The notes: generated by a model from the letters alone, not told the origin. 64,000 nucleotides of DNA from CAYXTW01 sp964452645 (GCA_964452645.1 CAYVMO010000010.1:39429-103428), one strand, 5' to 3'. Shown: positions 18,155 to 27,327, numbered from the stretch's first letter. A program made the numbers and translations.

Positions 18155-19045
18155 ATGAAAGTTCTAATTACAGTCGCAGCCATACTGGTGTTAGGATTCG
18201 GTCTGGGGCTTATATTCTTCTCTCCCGGCGAATCCGGCACGGCGCCAACGGGGTCAAACGAACAAAAATATACATGCCCCATGCATCCGGATATCATTTC
18301 CGATAAGCCCGGTAAATGCCCGAAGTGCAATATGGAATTGGTACAAGTGGAAGTGGAATCTACCAAGCCGATGCAGAAGGACAAACCAATGCATGAACAC
18401 GAAATGCAGGGTACCGAGGAAGAATCTAAAACTGAAATGATGATGACAACGGCCGGTCATAATATTTATACATGTCCGATGCCGGAACATTACTCGGTTC
18501 TGCAGTATGGTCCGGGTAAATGCCCGAAATGCGGAATGGCGCTGGTTCCTGTCGAGAAAACGGACAATCGAGAAGTCTACTTCTGCCCGATGCCGCAGGA
18601 TTCCATAGTCCAGAATAAACCGGGCAAATGCCCGAAGTGCGGAATGGAACTGGTAAAGCTGGACATGAAAACTTCGAAAACAATGCCCATGGAAGGAACT
18701 TCAAAAGATCAAAAAATGGATAAGACCGAAATGATGATGAAAAACGCTGCGCATAATATTTATACTTGTCCGATGCCGCAAGATTACTCGGTTCTGCAAT
18801 ACGGCCCCGGCAAATGCCCGAAGTGCGGGATGGCATTGATTCCTGTCGAGAAGACGGAAAATAAAGAAGTTTACTTTTGCCCGATGCCACAGGATTCGGT
18901 AGTACAGAATAAACCGGGCAAATGCCCGAAGTGCGGAATGGAACTGGTAAAGCTGGACATGAAAACTTCGAAAACAATGCCAACGGAAGATACCTCGCAC
19001 GAACAAAAAATGCATAAGACCGAAATGAAATCGGATACGGACTAA
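18155..19045 (+). CDS. Exported protein with five heavy-metal-binding domain (HMBD) repeats
   Basis: ATG 18155 has GAGGTGG 4 bases upstream and gives a membrane anchor or signal segment ('VLITVAAILVLGFGLGLIFF') at the N-terminus. Five copies of the HMBD unit follow, each with 'CPM' and a 'GKCPKCxM' hairpin: about residues 35-63, 100-130, 135-163, 198-228 and 233-261. This small fold is usually single, at the start of CusB/CopB-type copper and other heavy-metal efflux proteins. The linkers are Met- and His-rich. Copies 2-3 and 4-5 come from a 294-bp tandem duplication. A metal-sequestering role on the periplasmic side is inferred. Confidence 0.88.
   Translation: MKVLITVAAILVLGFGLGLIFFSPGESGTAPTGSNEQKYTCPMHPDIISDKPGKCPKCNMELVQVEVESTKPMQKDKPMHEHEMQGTEEESKTEMMMTTAGHNIYTCPMPEHYSVLQYGPGKCPKCGMALVPVEKTDNREVYFCPMPQDSIVQNKPGKCPKCGMELVKLDMKTSKTMPMEGTSKDQKMDKTEMMMKNAAHNIYTCPMPQDYSVLQYGPGKCPKCGMALIPVEKTENKEVYFCPMPQDSVVQNKPGKCPKCGMELVKLDMKTSKTMPTEDTSHEQKMHKTEMKSDTD
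18434..19021 (+). repeat. 294-bp tandem duplication inside the HMBD gene
   Basis: Unit one (18434-18727) and unit two (18728-19021) are in the same frame and highly similar, for example 'SVLQYGPGKCPKCGMAL' and 'NKPGKCPKCGMELVKLDMK' in both. Each unit encodes 98 residues with two HMBDs and one linker. Confidence 0.9.
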
Positions 19046-19194
19046 TCCGGTATAACCGGCGGCCATAATGCTTTTAACCAACCGATAAGCACGTTCAAAA
19101 TCATAAGGCAGCCTGCTCTGTCTGCATGATGAATCAGTTTCGGTACCGGCCGGTTAGATGAGATGGTCCGACAAGATAAATAGATAGACAAAAG

Positions 19195-19225
19195 AATAGG
19201 CGGACAAATTGTCTGCCTATTTTAT
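19195..19225. terminator. Bidirectional intrinsic terminator
   Basis: AATAGGCGGACAA (19195-19207) pairs with TTGTCTGCCTATT (19209-19221) with one mismatch. T-rich tracts follow on both strands. It separates the HMBD gene from the convergent response regulator gene. Confidence 0.85.
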
Positions 19226-19246
19226 TGAATATTAAAATTTCGCCGC

Positions 19247-19627
19247 TTAGCCGACCAATTCTTTGGTTTTTTCGAGCAACTCCTCGCGGTCGATCGGTTT
19301 TTCCATGAAGGCGGCCGGCATTTGAAGCTTTTTATTGCGCTCGATGAATCGCTTCACTTCGGGCGAAACACCGGTTACGATTATTATGGGGATATTCGCC
19401 GTTTCTCTGGATTCCTGAAGATTCCTCAGCGCTTTCAGCCCGGACTCATCGTCCATCGATATATCCAGCGTAATTAAATCCGGTTTTTCGGTTCTGGCTT
19501 TGGCAAAAGCTTCGACACCGCTAAATGCGGAAATAGTTTCATAGCCGCCTTCGTCAAATATGGTCTCCAGCCAGGTTACTATATCAGGTTCATCGTCGAC
19601 AACAAGTATCTTCTTCTTATCGCTCAT
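19247..19627 (-). CDS. Single-domain response regulator (CheY-like)
   Basis: The 126-residue protein is a bare receiver domain. Acidic pocket 'DDEP' is near residue 11, phospho-acceptor Asp is residue 55 ('LITLDISMDD'), the Thr is in 'IIVTGVS' and the Lys in 'FMEKPID'. It lacks an output domain, so it signals by protein contact or relays phosphate. SD AAAGGAGG lies 5 bases before the ATG. No kinase is adjacent. Confidence 0.92.
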   Translation of the reverse strand: MSDKKKILVVDDEPDIVTWLETIFDEGGYETISAFSGVEAFAKARTEKPDLITLDISMDDESGLKALRNLQESRETANIPIIIVTGVSPEVKRFIERNKKLQMPAAFMEKPIDREELLEKTKELVG

Positions 19628-19992
19628 AAGTCCTCCTTTTCGGGGCTAATATCGTCGGTAGGCGGTCTTTTATCAAGCTGTTTTTTTCGGAAGATTCACG
19701 TTAAATCGAGTATCTTTGCCCATTTTAGCCCATTTTTACACCTGACCCGGTAAAACGAAGCGGACGCTTACGCTCCGCAAAAAAATGCGATTTCTTTCGA
19801 TCCGTATATATACCGCCATACATCAGGCACTCGGAACATAATCGATTTGGTGCAGGTTATAGGAATAACGGTTAGTTTTATTTATTACGGGAAGGATACA
19901 TGACTAAATGAATCCGTAATGATCATTGGCGTGGCGCCCAATTTGATTCTGAATATTGATCGCAGTCGGAATCGGTTTCAGGGGAACATAGT
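19628..19992. other. Divergent intergenic region
   Basis: No gene recognised. It presumably contains the promoters of the response regulator (minus) and the YyaL-like gene (plus). Confidence 0.4.
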
Positions 19993-22062
19993 ATGAAAAA
20001 TATAACCGAGAACATTAATTCCGAAAAGTCGGCCAATCATTTGATTGATGAAAGCTCGCCCTATTTGCTGCAACATGCGTACAATCCGGTTGACTGGTAT
20101 CCCTGGTCGGAAGAGTCTCTCGAAAAAGCACGCCTTGAAGATAAACCGATTTTTTTGTCTATCGGTTACGCTGCCTGTCACTGGTGCCACGTGATGGAAA
20201 AAGAATCATTCGAAAACAAGGAAATCGCGGCCATATTAAACGAGCATTTCGTATCGATTAAGGTCGATCGTGAACAGCGCCCGGACCTGGATCAAATATA
20301 TATGACGGTCACGATGGCCATCAACGGTTCCGGCGGCTGGCCGATGAGCGTTTTCTTAACACCTGATTTGAAACCTTTTTTCGCCGGAACTTATTTCCCT
20401 TCTGATGATATGTACGGTCGGCCCGGATTCAAACGATTGATTATGCAAATAGCAACCGAGTATAAAAATAATCGTCAAAATATCGAAGATTATGCGCAAT
20501 CTCTGACCGATGCTTTAAAGTCGTCGTATTCATCCGACGAAACAACCGGGAATATCAATACGACCATTATCGATTCTGCCGTTGCTCAATTGATGAAAAA
20601 CTATGATGCCATCCATGGGGGATTCGGTTCCGCACCAAAATTCCCGCATCCAACCGAATTATCATTCATGATGAAAATATACGCATCAAACAGCGATAAG
20701 AACTTGCTGAATGCAGTCGAGCATACGCTGCAAACAATGGCGCGTGGCGGCATCTATGATCAGATCGGCGGCGGCTTTCATCGCTACTCCGTCGATGCCG
20801 TCTGGTTGGTGCCGCATTTCGAGAAGATGCTGTATGATAACGCCCTGCTGGCTGTCACATACAGCGACGCTTACAAACTCACGCACAACGAATTTTACAG
20901 GAATATCGTGAAAGAAACGCTCGATTTTATGATTCGCGAAATGCAGGATAATAATGGCGGATTTTACTCGTCGCTGGATGCCGACAGTGACGGTGAAGAG
21001 GGCAAATATTATGTCTGGAAGAAAGCAGATATCGAAAGATTGCTCGGCAAAGATGCGGCCCGCTTTTGTCGCTTTTATAATATCACCGATAATGGAAATT
21101 TCGAACATCAGACCAACATACCCAATATAAATAGAGATTCGGATCACTATCGAGAAACATCGGGGTTTGATATCGATTCATTTGAGAAAATTATAAACGG
21201 GCAGAAACAGCTGATATTCAATGAACGTCAGAAACGAATCCGGCCTTTGACGGATGATAAAGTCCTCTCCTCATGGAACGGTCTGGCGATTTCAGGACTT
21301 GCCAAAGGTTTCCAAATCACGAATGATGAAAAATATCGTTCGGCGGCATTGCGAGCGGCCGAATTTATCAGGGGCGAATTAATCAGGAATGATAAATTAT
21401 TTCACTCATACCGATCGAGGAAAGTTTCCGGGGGACAATTTCTTGAGGACTATGCCTATTTTATTCAGGGATTACTCGATTTGTACGAAATCGTCTATGA
21501 TTATGAATGGATTAGTCTCGCCAAAAGACTGGCCAACAGTGCCAATGCGTTATTTTCCGATGATTCCGGGAATCTTTACCTATCCCCCGCCGATCAAAAA
21601 GACCACTTTATCCGCCCCAAAGACATAACCGACGGTTCGCTGCCGGCGCCGGGGTCGATTTTGATTCATTCTCTTATAAAACTGGCTGATCTAACCGGCG
21701 ACAGAAATCTGTTAAAACAGGCTGAGCAATTATTAGCGGCCTTATGGCCCACAATAAACCGGATGCCGCATGGGATGATTTCGGCTGTGTCGGCTTTTGA
21801 TTACCTGATTTCCGATAAAATTGAAATAGTCCTGGTGGGCGAAAAAGAACGCGGTCGTTTCCTCGGGGAGATTTATAAATCTTACTGCCCCAACGGAATT
21901 ATTGTCGTCTCCAAGCGCGGTGAGGAGAAAATTAATTTGCTGGAGAGCAGACAATCAAACGGCAAAACGACCGCGTATATTTGTAAGAACTTTGCCTGCA
22001 ATCTGCCGGCTGATTCGCCCGAAGAACTCAGAGCGCAGCTGGCAAGTTTGAAAGGTAACTGA
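19993..22062 (+). CDS. YyaL/SPATA20-like protein (thioredoxin-like DUF255 + glycosidase-like helical domain)
   Basis: The 689-residue length fits the family. The N-terminal thioredoxin-like DUF255 carries 'YLLQHAYNPVDWYPW' and the redox motif 'CHWC' in 'AACHWCHVMEKESFENKE'. The rest is an (alpha/alpha)6-barrel-like region ('APKFPHPTELSFMM', 'GGFHRYSVDAVWLVPHFEKM', 'DDKVLSSWNGLAISGLAKG') similar to N-acylglucosamine 2-epimerase folds. The family is widespread but its reaction is not established. The next gene starts 1 base after its stop, so they are co-transcribed. Confidence 0.93.
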   Translation: MKNITENINSEKSANHLIDESSPYLLQHAYNPVDWYPWSEESLEKARLEDKPIFLSIGYAACHWCHVMEKESFENKEIAAILNEHFVSIKVDREQRPDLDQIYMTVTMAINGSGGWPMSVFLTPDLKPFFAGTYFPSDDMYGRPGFKRLIMQIATEYKNNRQNIEDYAQSLTDALKSSYSSDETTGNINTTIIDSAVAQLMKNYDAIHGGFGSAPKFPHPTELSFMMKIYASNSDKNLLNAVEHTLQTMARGGIYDQIGGGFHRYSVDAVWLVPHFEKMLYDNALLAVTYSDAYKLTHNEFYRNIVKETLDFMIREMQDNNGGFYSSLDADSDGEEGKYYVWKKADIERLLGKDAARFCRFYNITDNGNFEHQTNIPNINRDSDHYRETSGFDIDSFEKIINGQKQLIFNERQKRIRPLTDDKVLSSWNGLAISGLAKGFQITNDEKYRSAALRAAEFIRGELIRNDKLFHSYRSRKVSGGQFLEDYAYFIQGLLDLYEIVYDYEWISLAKRLANSANALFSDDSGNLYLSPADQKDHFIRPKDITDGSLPAPGSILIHSLIKLADLTGDRNLLKQAEQLLAALWPTINRMPHGMISAVSAFDYLISDKIEIVLVGEKERGRFLGEIYKSYCPNGIIVVSKRGEEKINLLESRQSNGKTTAYICKNFACNLPADSPEELRAQLASLKGN

Positions 22063-22063
22063 C

Positions 22064-22372
22064 ATGGAGTTAACGGAAGAATTTATCAGAGATTATCTGC
22101 GGCCGATTGAAGATCCGGACCTCGGGATGAGTCTCGTCGATATGGGTCTGATATATGACATCGAGATAACCGAGGGAAATAACGTCAATATCAAAATGAC
22201 GCTGTCTTCACCGGCCTGCCCGATAGGCGATCAATTGATGTCTGTTGTCGAAGATTACGCCAGAGCGATTGACGGCGTCAATGATGTGCACGTTGAACTG
22301 GTGTGGGAGCCGCCGTGGGATCCCGCAACGATGGCCACCGATGAAATCAAGGATATGCTGGGTATCTGGTAG
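22064..22372 (+). CDS. DUF59/MIP18-type iron-sulfur assembly factor (SufT/PaaD-like)
   Basis: The 102-residue protein is a single DUF59 domain with 'LRPIEDPDLGMSLVDMGLIY' near the N-terminus and the conserved Cys in 'LSSPACPIGDQL'. These proteins help mature Fe-S proteins or deliver clusters. It directly follows the DUF255 gene and is convergent with the FabL-like gene, leaving only 5 bases between the stops. Confidence 0.9.
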   Translation: MELTEEFIRDYLRPIEDPDLGMSLVDMGLIYDIEITEGNNVNIKMTLSSPACPIGDQLMSVVEDYARAIDGVNDVHVELVWEPPWDPATMATDEIKDMLGIW

Positions 22373-22377
22373 AGAAA

Positions 22378-23136
22378 TCAACTCATTATCGACCGACCGC
22401 CGTCGACAACGATAAACTGCCCGCAAATCATACCGGCTTCCTCCGAAGCCAGAAATGTCACGACGCGCGCAATATCCTCCGGCTCGACTATTCTTCCCAG
22501 CGGAGTATGATGTCTGGCATGTTCGATTACTTCCTCCGCTCCGGGAATCGAACGAGACGATTTGGTATCGGCCAATCCGGCCAGGACGCCATTGACAAGT
22601 ATTCCGCGGGGCGCCAGTTCATAAGCCAGCCCACGGGTTAATGACTCCAGCGCCGCCTTGGCGGCGCTTACCACGCCGTATCCGGGAATTACTTTCTGGC
22701 CACCGTCACTGGTTATACTGATAATCCGACCGTAACAATTGCTCATCAAGGGAACCGCAAAACGAGCCATATCAAGCAGCGACCGCGCCGAAGCGGACAT
22801 GGTAATCTCCCAGTGCCTGGAGGTGGCATTCATCAGATTTCCGGGCACGCCGAAAGCGGCGTTGGCCACGACCATATCGAGACGCCCCCACTCGCTTTTA
22901 ATCGTACCGAATAATTTTTCAAGGCTTGATTCTTTACCGACATCGGCCCTCAGTGCGATAGCCTCGCCGCCTAAATTTTTTATTTCGTCAACGACATTCT
23001 GTGCATCGCTCTGGCTGCGTCGATAATTGACGATTACTTTTACGCCGCATCTGGCCAGATTAAGTGCAATAGCCCTCCCGAATCCGCGCGCCGCCCCGGT
23101 TACCAATGCGTGCTTCCCTGCCAATTCGGGATACAT
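22378..23136 (-). CDS. fabL: SDR enzyme, FabL-like enoyl-ACP reductase
   Basis: The 252-residue Rossmann-fold protein has 'VTGAARGFGRAIA' for NAD(P) binding. The active site reads 'YGVVSAAKAALESL', with the Lys seven positions after the Tyr (Y-x6-K), the spacing of enoyl-ACP reductases and not the Y-x3-K of ketoacyl reductases. The C-terminal part ('HTPLGRIVEPEDIARVVTFL', 'GQFIVVDGGRS') closely follows Bacillus FabL. It would reduce trans-2-enoyl-ACP in fatty acid synthesis. SD AAAGGAG precedes the ATG. Remaining doubt: some SDRs of other function share this spacing. Confidence 0.75.
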   Translation of the reverse strand: MYPELAGKHALVTGAARGFGRAIALNLARCGVKVIVNYRRSQSDAQNVVDEIKNLGGEAIALRADVGKESSLEKLFGTIKSEWGRLDMVVANAAFGVPGNLMNATSRHWEITMSASARSLLDMARFAVPLMSNCYGRIISITSDGGQKVIPGYGVVSAAKAALESLTRGLAYELAPRGILVNGVLAGLADTKSSRSIPGAEEVIEHARHHTPLGRIVEPEDIARVVTFLASEEAGMICGQFIVVDGGRSIMS

Positions 23137-23186
23137 GCTGCTCCTTTCGATTAATAATTAACCGGATCGAACGACATTAACCGATA

Positions 23187-24206
23187 TTAATAACTTTCCC
23201 CGGTTAATATCGTTTTACCCTTGAATACTTTATATATATATACGGTATATCCGATTACAATCGGCATGCCGATTAATGCGATTACCAGCATAACTGTCAG
23301 TGTTTTCGGAGTTGACGATGCATTATATATGGTCAGGCTGTTGGCCGGATCGATATTCGAGGGCACTATTTTCGGGAAGATGCTGACTGCCGCCAAGCCG
23401 ATAATAGATAGTATCGTCAGCGATGAAGCCAGAAAGGCGCGAAAGAACTTCGCCGACTTCAGACTTAAAGGTATATAGACGATTCCGAACAGCAATAATA
23501 AGAACAAAATCCAGAATAGAGGATTGCCGAGCAGGTTTTCGAAAAGATATCCGGCCTCGAAAAAAGTGTATATGGTGGCCAGAAAATAAAGTACTACCAC
23601 ACTCATCCAAAACCGATAAGCCCGGTGCACTAATTTTTTATGCAGTTCTTCTTCGGTTTTAATGGTCAGGTAAATCGCACCATGCATGGTAAAAAGCGCC
23701 AGGCTCAAAAGACCGATAAGAATCGAATATGGATTTAGAAGCTCCAAAAAGATTCCGGTATACATGCCGTTCCCGTCTATCGGTAGGCCTCTCAAGATAT
23801 TACCGACAGCCACGCCGAACAGGATTGACGGCAGCAAACTTCCCAGACCGAACGACCAATCCCAGAATCTTCGCCAGCTATCGGAGTTTACTTTATTTCG
23901 AAACTCCAGCGAGACGGCGCGAAAAATCAGGGCAAACAGAACCAGCATCAGAGCCAGATAAAAACCGCTAAAGACGGTTGCGTAAACGATTGGAAAGGCC
24001 GCAAACAATGCACCCCCGACGGTAAGTAGCCAGACTTCATTGCCGTCCCAGACCGGACCGATAGCATTCATGTGCATTCGTTTCTCATTGTTGGCGCGGA
24101 CAAACAGACTATGAACGCCAACGCCCAGATCGAAACCATCCAGAATGGCATAACCGATAATCAAAACACCGATTAATATAAACCAGATTGTATTTATATC
24201 TATCAT
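23187..24206 (-). CDS. cydB: Cytochrome bd quinol oxidase subunit II
   Basis: The 339-residue integral membrane protein opens with 'IWFILIGVLIIGYAILDGFDLGVG', the CydB signature, followed by 'GPVWDGNEVWLLTVGGALFA'. About eight or nine membrane helices are seen. With CydA it reduces O2 to water at high affinity using quinol. Its start overlaps the cydA stop by 4 bases (ATGA), showing translational coupling. No CydX-like small ORF was recognised. Confidence 0.97.
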   Translation of the reverse strand: MIDINTIWFILIGVLIIGYAILDGFDLGVGVHSLFVRANNEKRMHMNAIGPVWDGNEVWLLTVGGALFAAFPIVYATVFSGFYLALMLVLFALIFRAVSLEFRNKVNSDSWRRFWDWSFGLGSLLPSILFGVAVGNILRGLPIDGNGMYTGIFLELLNPYSILIGLLSLALFTMHGAIYLTIKTEEELHKKLVHRAYRFWMSVVVLYFLATIYTFFEAGYLFENLLGNPLFWILFLLLLFGIVYIPLSLKSAKFFRAFLASSLTILSIIGLAAVSIFPKIVPSNIDPANSLTIYNASSTPKTLTVMLVIALIGMPIVIGYTVYIYKVFKGKTILTGESY

Positions 24207-25543
24207 ATCGCCGCCCCCTCTGTTATGGCTTCTTCGGGGCCATGTTTGACTTCCCTTACCATAATATAAAGGTAAAGAACACCTAGAAACAAATATATCA
24301 AAACGAAAAGAATAATCGAAAACATAATCTCGCCCGAAGAGACTGTCATCGATGCGGCATCGGCCGTCTTAAGCAATTTATAAACGACCCATGGCTGCCG
24401 CCCCACTTCGGCGGCAACCCATCCCAGTTGACAGGCGGCGATTGGTAGGGGAATAAATACGATAAGAATTCTTAAAAACCATTTCGAATCATATAATTTT
24501 CTCCGGATTAAGAAAAATACACCAACAAAAGTAACCGCAATAAATAACAGGCCCAGGATAACCATATTGTGAAACGATACAAATGTCAGGAAAAACGGCG
24601 GCAATTCATCGGCCGGAAAATCATTGAATCCCTGAACATAGGCATTCATATTACCGGTCGCCAGCCAGCTTGTCACACCCGGGATTTCTATTTTATAATG
24701 TAAATCGCGGGGGTCTTCGGTAGGTATAGCGAATAGAATCATGGGTGCCCTTTCCTGGCCTTCGACAAGACCTTCAATCGTCGCCATTTTCTCCGGTTGC
24801 GTTCGCGCCACCTGAATAACATGCTCGTGCCCGAAGGGAAATAGCTCTAACACGGACACTATCAAACCGAAAATAATCGACAATTTCAAAGCGCTTTTGC
24901 CGATATCGATTGATTTTCTTTTAAGTAACAAATATGCCGCGATACCGGACATAAAAAAGGCACCGGTAATCAGGGACGCATTAAAAGTATGGAAAAAGCG
25001 AATAACCGTTGAGGGATTGAACACCGCCTCATAGAAACTGGTCAACTCCGCACGGCCGTTTTGAATTATATATCCGGTCGGTGTCTGCTGCCAGGAATTG
25101 GCGACCAGAATCCAGAAAGCGGATATCGTCGCCCCGACAGCCACCATCAGAATAGAAAACCAATGCACCCCTTTGGGCAGCCTGTCCCGTCCGAACAGAT
25201 ACATCCCGAGAAAAGTCGATTCCATAAAAAAAGCGAAAATTCCCTCGGCCGCCAGAGGGGCCCCGAAAATATCGCCGACGAATTTCGAATATTCGGCCCA
25301 ATTGGTTCCGAACTGGAATTCCATGACGACGCCGGTGGCTACACCCATGGCAAATGTTATGGCGAGCAATTTGCCGAAAAATTTGCCCATCCTGATGTAC
25401 ATATCATCCTCGCGTCGCCAACCCAATCCTTCGACGATAACCAACAGCCAGGCCAGGCCGATAGTGATGGGCGGAAAAATAAAATGATACCCAATAGTCA
25501 ACGCAAACTGAATGCGCGATAACATTACCGGATCTAAATTCAT
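24203..25543 (-). CDS. cydA: Cytochrome bd quinol oxidase subunit I
   Basis: The 446-residue protein has the CydA N-terminus 'MLSRIQFALTIGYHFIFPPI' with a heme-ligand His. The helix with conserved acidic residues reads 'EGIFAFFMESTFLGMYLFG', later come 'HVIQVARTQPEKMA' (quinol-binding side) and 'GWVAAEVGRQPWVVY'. The Q-loop is the short type. SD AAGGGGAC lies in front of the ATG. It lies in a block of peroxide and iron-storage genes, which suggests a respiratory O2-scavenging role. Confidence 0.97.
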   Translation of the reverse strand: MNLDPVMLSRIQFALTIGYHFIFPPITIGLAWLLVIVEGLGWRREDDMYIRMGKFFGKLLAITFAMGVATGVVMEFQFGTNWAEYSKFVGDIFGAPLAAEGIFAFFMESTFLGMYLFGRDRLPKGVHWFSILMVAVGATISAFWILVANSWQQTPTGYIIQNGRAELTSFYEAVFNPSTVIRFFHTFNASLITGAFFMSGIAAYLLLKRKSIDIGKSALKLSIIFGLIVSVLELFPFGHEHVIQVARTQPEKMATIEGLVEGQERAPMILFAIPTEDPRDLHYKIEIPGVTSWLATGNMNAYVQGFNDFPADELPPFFLTFVSFHNMVILGLLFIAVTFVGVFFLIRRKLYDSKWFLRILIVFIPLPIAACQLGWVAAEVGRQPWVVYKLLKTADAASMTVSSGEIMFSIILFVLIYLFLGVLYLYIMVREVKHGPEEAITEGAAI

Positions 25544-25573
25544 TTAATGTCCCCTTCAATAATTCAACATTAA

Positions 25574-25858
25574 TTATCCCAACGCCACGTCGAGCATCAT
25601 CATGGCCGCGAATCCCAAAACCGCCCCCGGGGTCGCCTCATGAGAATGGCCTTTCGTCTGTGATTCCGGAACCAATTCTTCGATTACGACAAAAATCATT
25701 GCTCCGGCCGCAAAACCGAGCATGCCCACGAGGGCCTTTTGGCCCATATTTCTTCTGGCAAAGACAACCGCAGCACCGGAGATGGTCATAAACCATGTAA
25801 AGCAGGTTGCAATCAGAGCCTGAACAATCGGATTCAAATTCGTAAACCACTCAATCAT
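25574..25858 (-). CDS. Miniature ZIP-family-like protein (internally deleted)
   Basis: The 94-residue product starts like a full ZIP metal transporter ('WFTNLNPIVQALIATCFTWF' through 'VGMLGFAAGAMI'). At the 'GFAAGAMI' motif it then passes directly into the normal ZIP C-terminus ('VVIEELVPESQ', 'LGFAAMMMLDVALG'). Typical members are about 250-270 residues and carry two GFAAG motifs, one in the second and one near the penultimate helix. Recombination between them explains the join. The central metal-binding helices are missing, so transport is doubtful. Three membrane segments remain. It is either a relic or a neofunctionalised small membrane protein. Confidence 0.7.
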   Translation of the reverse strand: MIEWFTNLNPIVQALIATCFTWFMTISGAAVVFARRNMGQKALVGMLGFAAGAMIFVVIEELVPESQTKGHSHEATPGAVLGFAAMMMLDVALG

Positions 25859-25910
25859 TTTCTATTCATTATCCCAACAAATTTCGATACTCGAAATCAG
25901 CCTCGGTCTC

Positions 25911-26735
25911 TTACATTTTGACAATATACTCTTCGGTATGAATCTGCCCCGGATTTTTTCGACTGTGTAATTTGAAACCCTCCTTTTCAAGAATAGCGGT
26001 CATGGCTTCAATCATATACGGATTGCCGCATAAGAAAACATGCGTGTCTTTGGGTTTCGGAACGATACCCCATTTTTTAACCAGGATACCGTGTGTCCAA
26101 ATTTTCTGCACGAATCCTTCCTGACCATGCCAGGGAATTTTCTCTTCGTGGGCATGACTCAAAATCGGTATATAGGTAAAGTTTTTACTTACCGAATCAA
26201 GCGTCACAAGCTCGGAATGATAACCCAGATCTATGGAATGATATGCTCCATGAATAACGGCAAATCGATGCCGCACTCCCTCGGTTACCTCGGTACGGAT
26301 CATACTCATATACGGCGCCACACCTGTCCCTGTCGCAATCAGCACGATATTGAATTCGTTGGGAACTTGCGACATGGTAAACATTCCTTTAAATTTCGGC
26401 GACATCCAGAGTTTATCTCCGGCAGATAATGCGAATAATCTCGGCGTTAAGGCCCCGGTATGAACGAGGGCGATATAAAACTCGATAAATTCGCGGGATA
26501 CGGACGACGAGGCTATCGAATACGCCCTCATAATGAATTTGTCGGGAGGGGTCGGCGTTTCCTCGGGAAGTGACGATTGGCATCGGGGCACATCACCGGG
26601 CAATCCCAGGGCGGCATACTGACCCGGTACGAATTCGGGCAGTTCCCAGCCATCGGGAATAACACGCAATTTTATCAGGTGGGGCGCAATTTCGATTCTC
26701 TGACTGACAATCGCGTTGAACTTTCCGGCCATCAT
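25911..26735 (-). CDS. Ferredoxin/flavodoxin-NADP+ reductase
   Basis: The 274-residue flavoprotein has FAD-binding 'MRAYSIASSSVSREF' (RxYS) at about 70, NADP-binding 'VLIATGTGVAPYMSMIRTEV' at about 135, and 'HVFLCGNPYMIEAMTAILEK' near the end. This is the Fpr/FNR pattern. It moves electrons between NADPH and ferredoxin-like carriers and in this block could feed rubrerythrin- or desulfoferrodoxin-type reductases. ATG 26732 is an equally possible start. It lies 23 bases after the ferritin-like gene. Confidence 0.92.
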   Translation of the reverse strand: MMAGKFNAIVSQRIEIAPHLIKLRVIPDGWELPEFVPGQYAALGLPGDVPRCQSSLPEETPTPPDKFIMRAYSIASSSVSREFIEFYIALVHTGALTPRLFALSAGDKLWMSPKFKGMFTMSQVPNEFNIVLIATGTGVAPYMSMIRTEVTEGVRHRFAVIHGAYHSIDLGYHSELVTLDSVSKNFTYIPILSHAHEEKIPWHGQEGFVQKIWTHGILVKKWGIVPKPKDTHVFLCGNPYMIEAMTAILEKEGFKLHSRKNPGQIHTEEYIVKM

Positions 26736-26758
26736 CCGCCCTTCACTGTCGCCGCTCT

Positions 26759-27253
26759 TTAATAGTCTTCAAGATGATGCCACTCCGCATTCTCAAGCCA
26801 CTGGGTCGGCCGATCCAGAAACTGCATGACATTTCCGATGACCAATTGATGACGTCGTTCTTCATCGGCTATTTTATTAAAAATTTCTTTCTGATCGGCA
26901 TCATCCAGTTCATTCGCATTCTTGCGATAGAGTTTCTCCGATTTAATTTCAATATCCATTGCCGTTTCCCAGATGCTTCTGACTTCACCGCCGAAAACAT
27001 GCTCTTTACCGTCGGCTTTTAAAGCTTCAAAGACATTTTTGGTCGTCGATAAAATCGTCGTCTTTTCCTCTTCGCGATATACCGCCTTTTCTTTATCATT
27101 CAGAGCCTTGAAAATTTTATAATGTTTCAACTCATCATCGGCAAGTTCCGTCAGAACCTTTTTCAATTCCGGCAAATCGGTTTTTTCAGCATGTTTCAGA
27201 TAGTACGCACGACCGTCCTCTTCCATCTTCATGGCGAATTCAAAAATATTCAT
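26759..27253 (-). CDS. Ferritin-like/rubrerythrin-family diiron protein
   Basis: The 164-residue four-helix protein has the paired E and ExxH pattern: 'AMKMEEDGRAYYLKHAE', 'LADDELKHYKIF', 'AMDIEIKSEKLYRKNA' and 'KIADEERRHQLVIGNVM'. It has no C-terminal rubredoxin domain, so it resembles erythrin-like members that handle peroxide or iron. SD AGGAGG sits 5 bases before the ATG. It is one of four clear ferritin-family paralogues in this block. Confidence 0.88.
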   Translation of the reverse strand: MNIFEFAMKMEEDGRAYYLKHAEKTDLPELKKVLTELADDELKHYKIFKALNDKEKAVYREEEKTTILSTTKNVFEALKADGKEHVFGGEVRSIWETAMDIEIKSEKLYRKNANELDDADQKEIFNKIADEERRHQLVIGNVMQFLDRPTQWLENAEWHHLEDY

Positions 27254-27327
27254 TATTTCCTCCTGAATTTCTCCAATAATATCACCTTCAATTGCAATAA
27301 AAACTCGTTCACTCTTACATTTATTTT

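Noticed and set aside
18426..18983. Minus-strand frame with repeated Pro/Ser/Cys units
   Set aside because: It is the antisense of the tandem HMBD repeats and has no start context.
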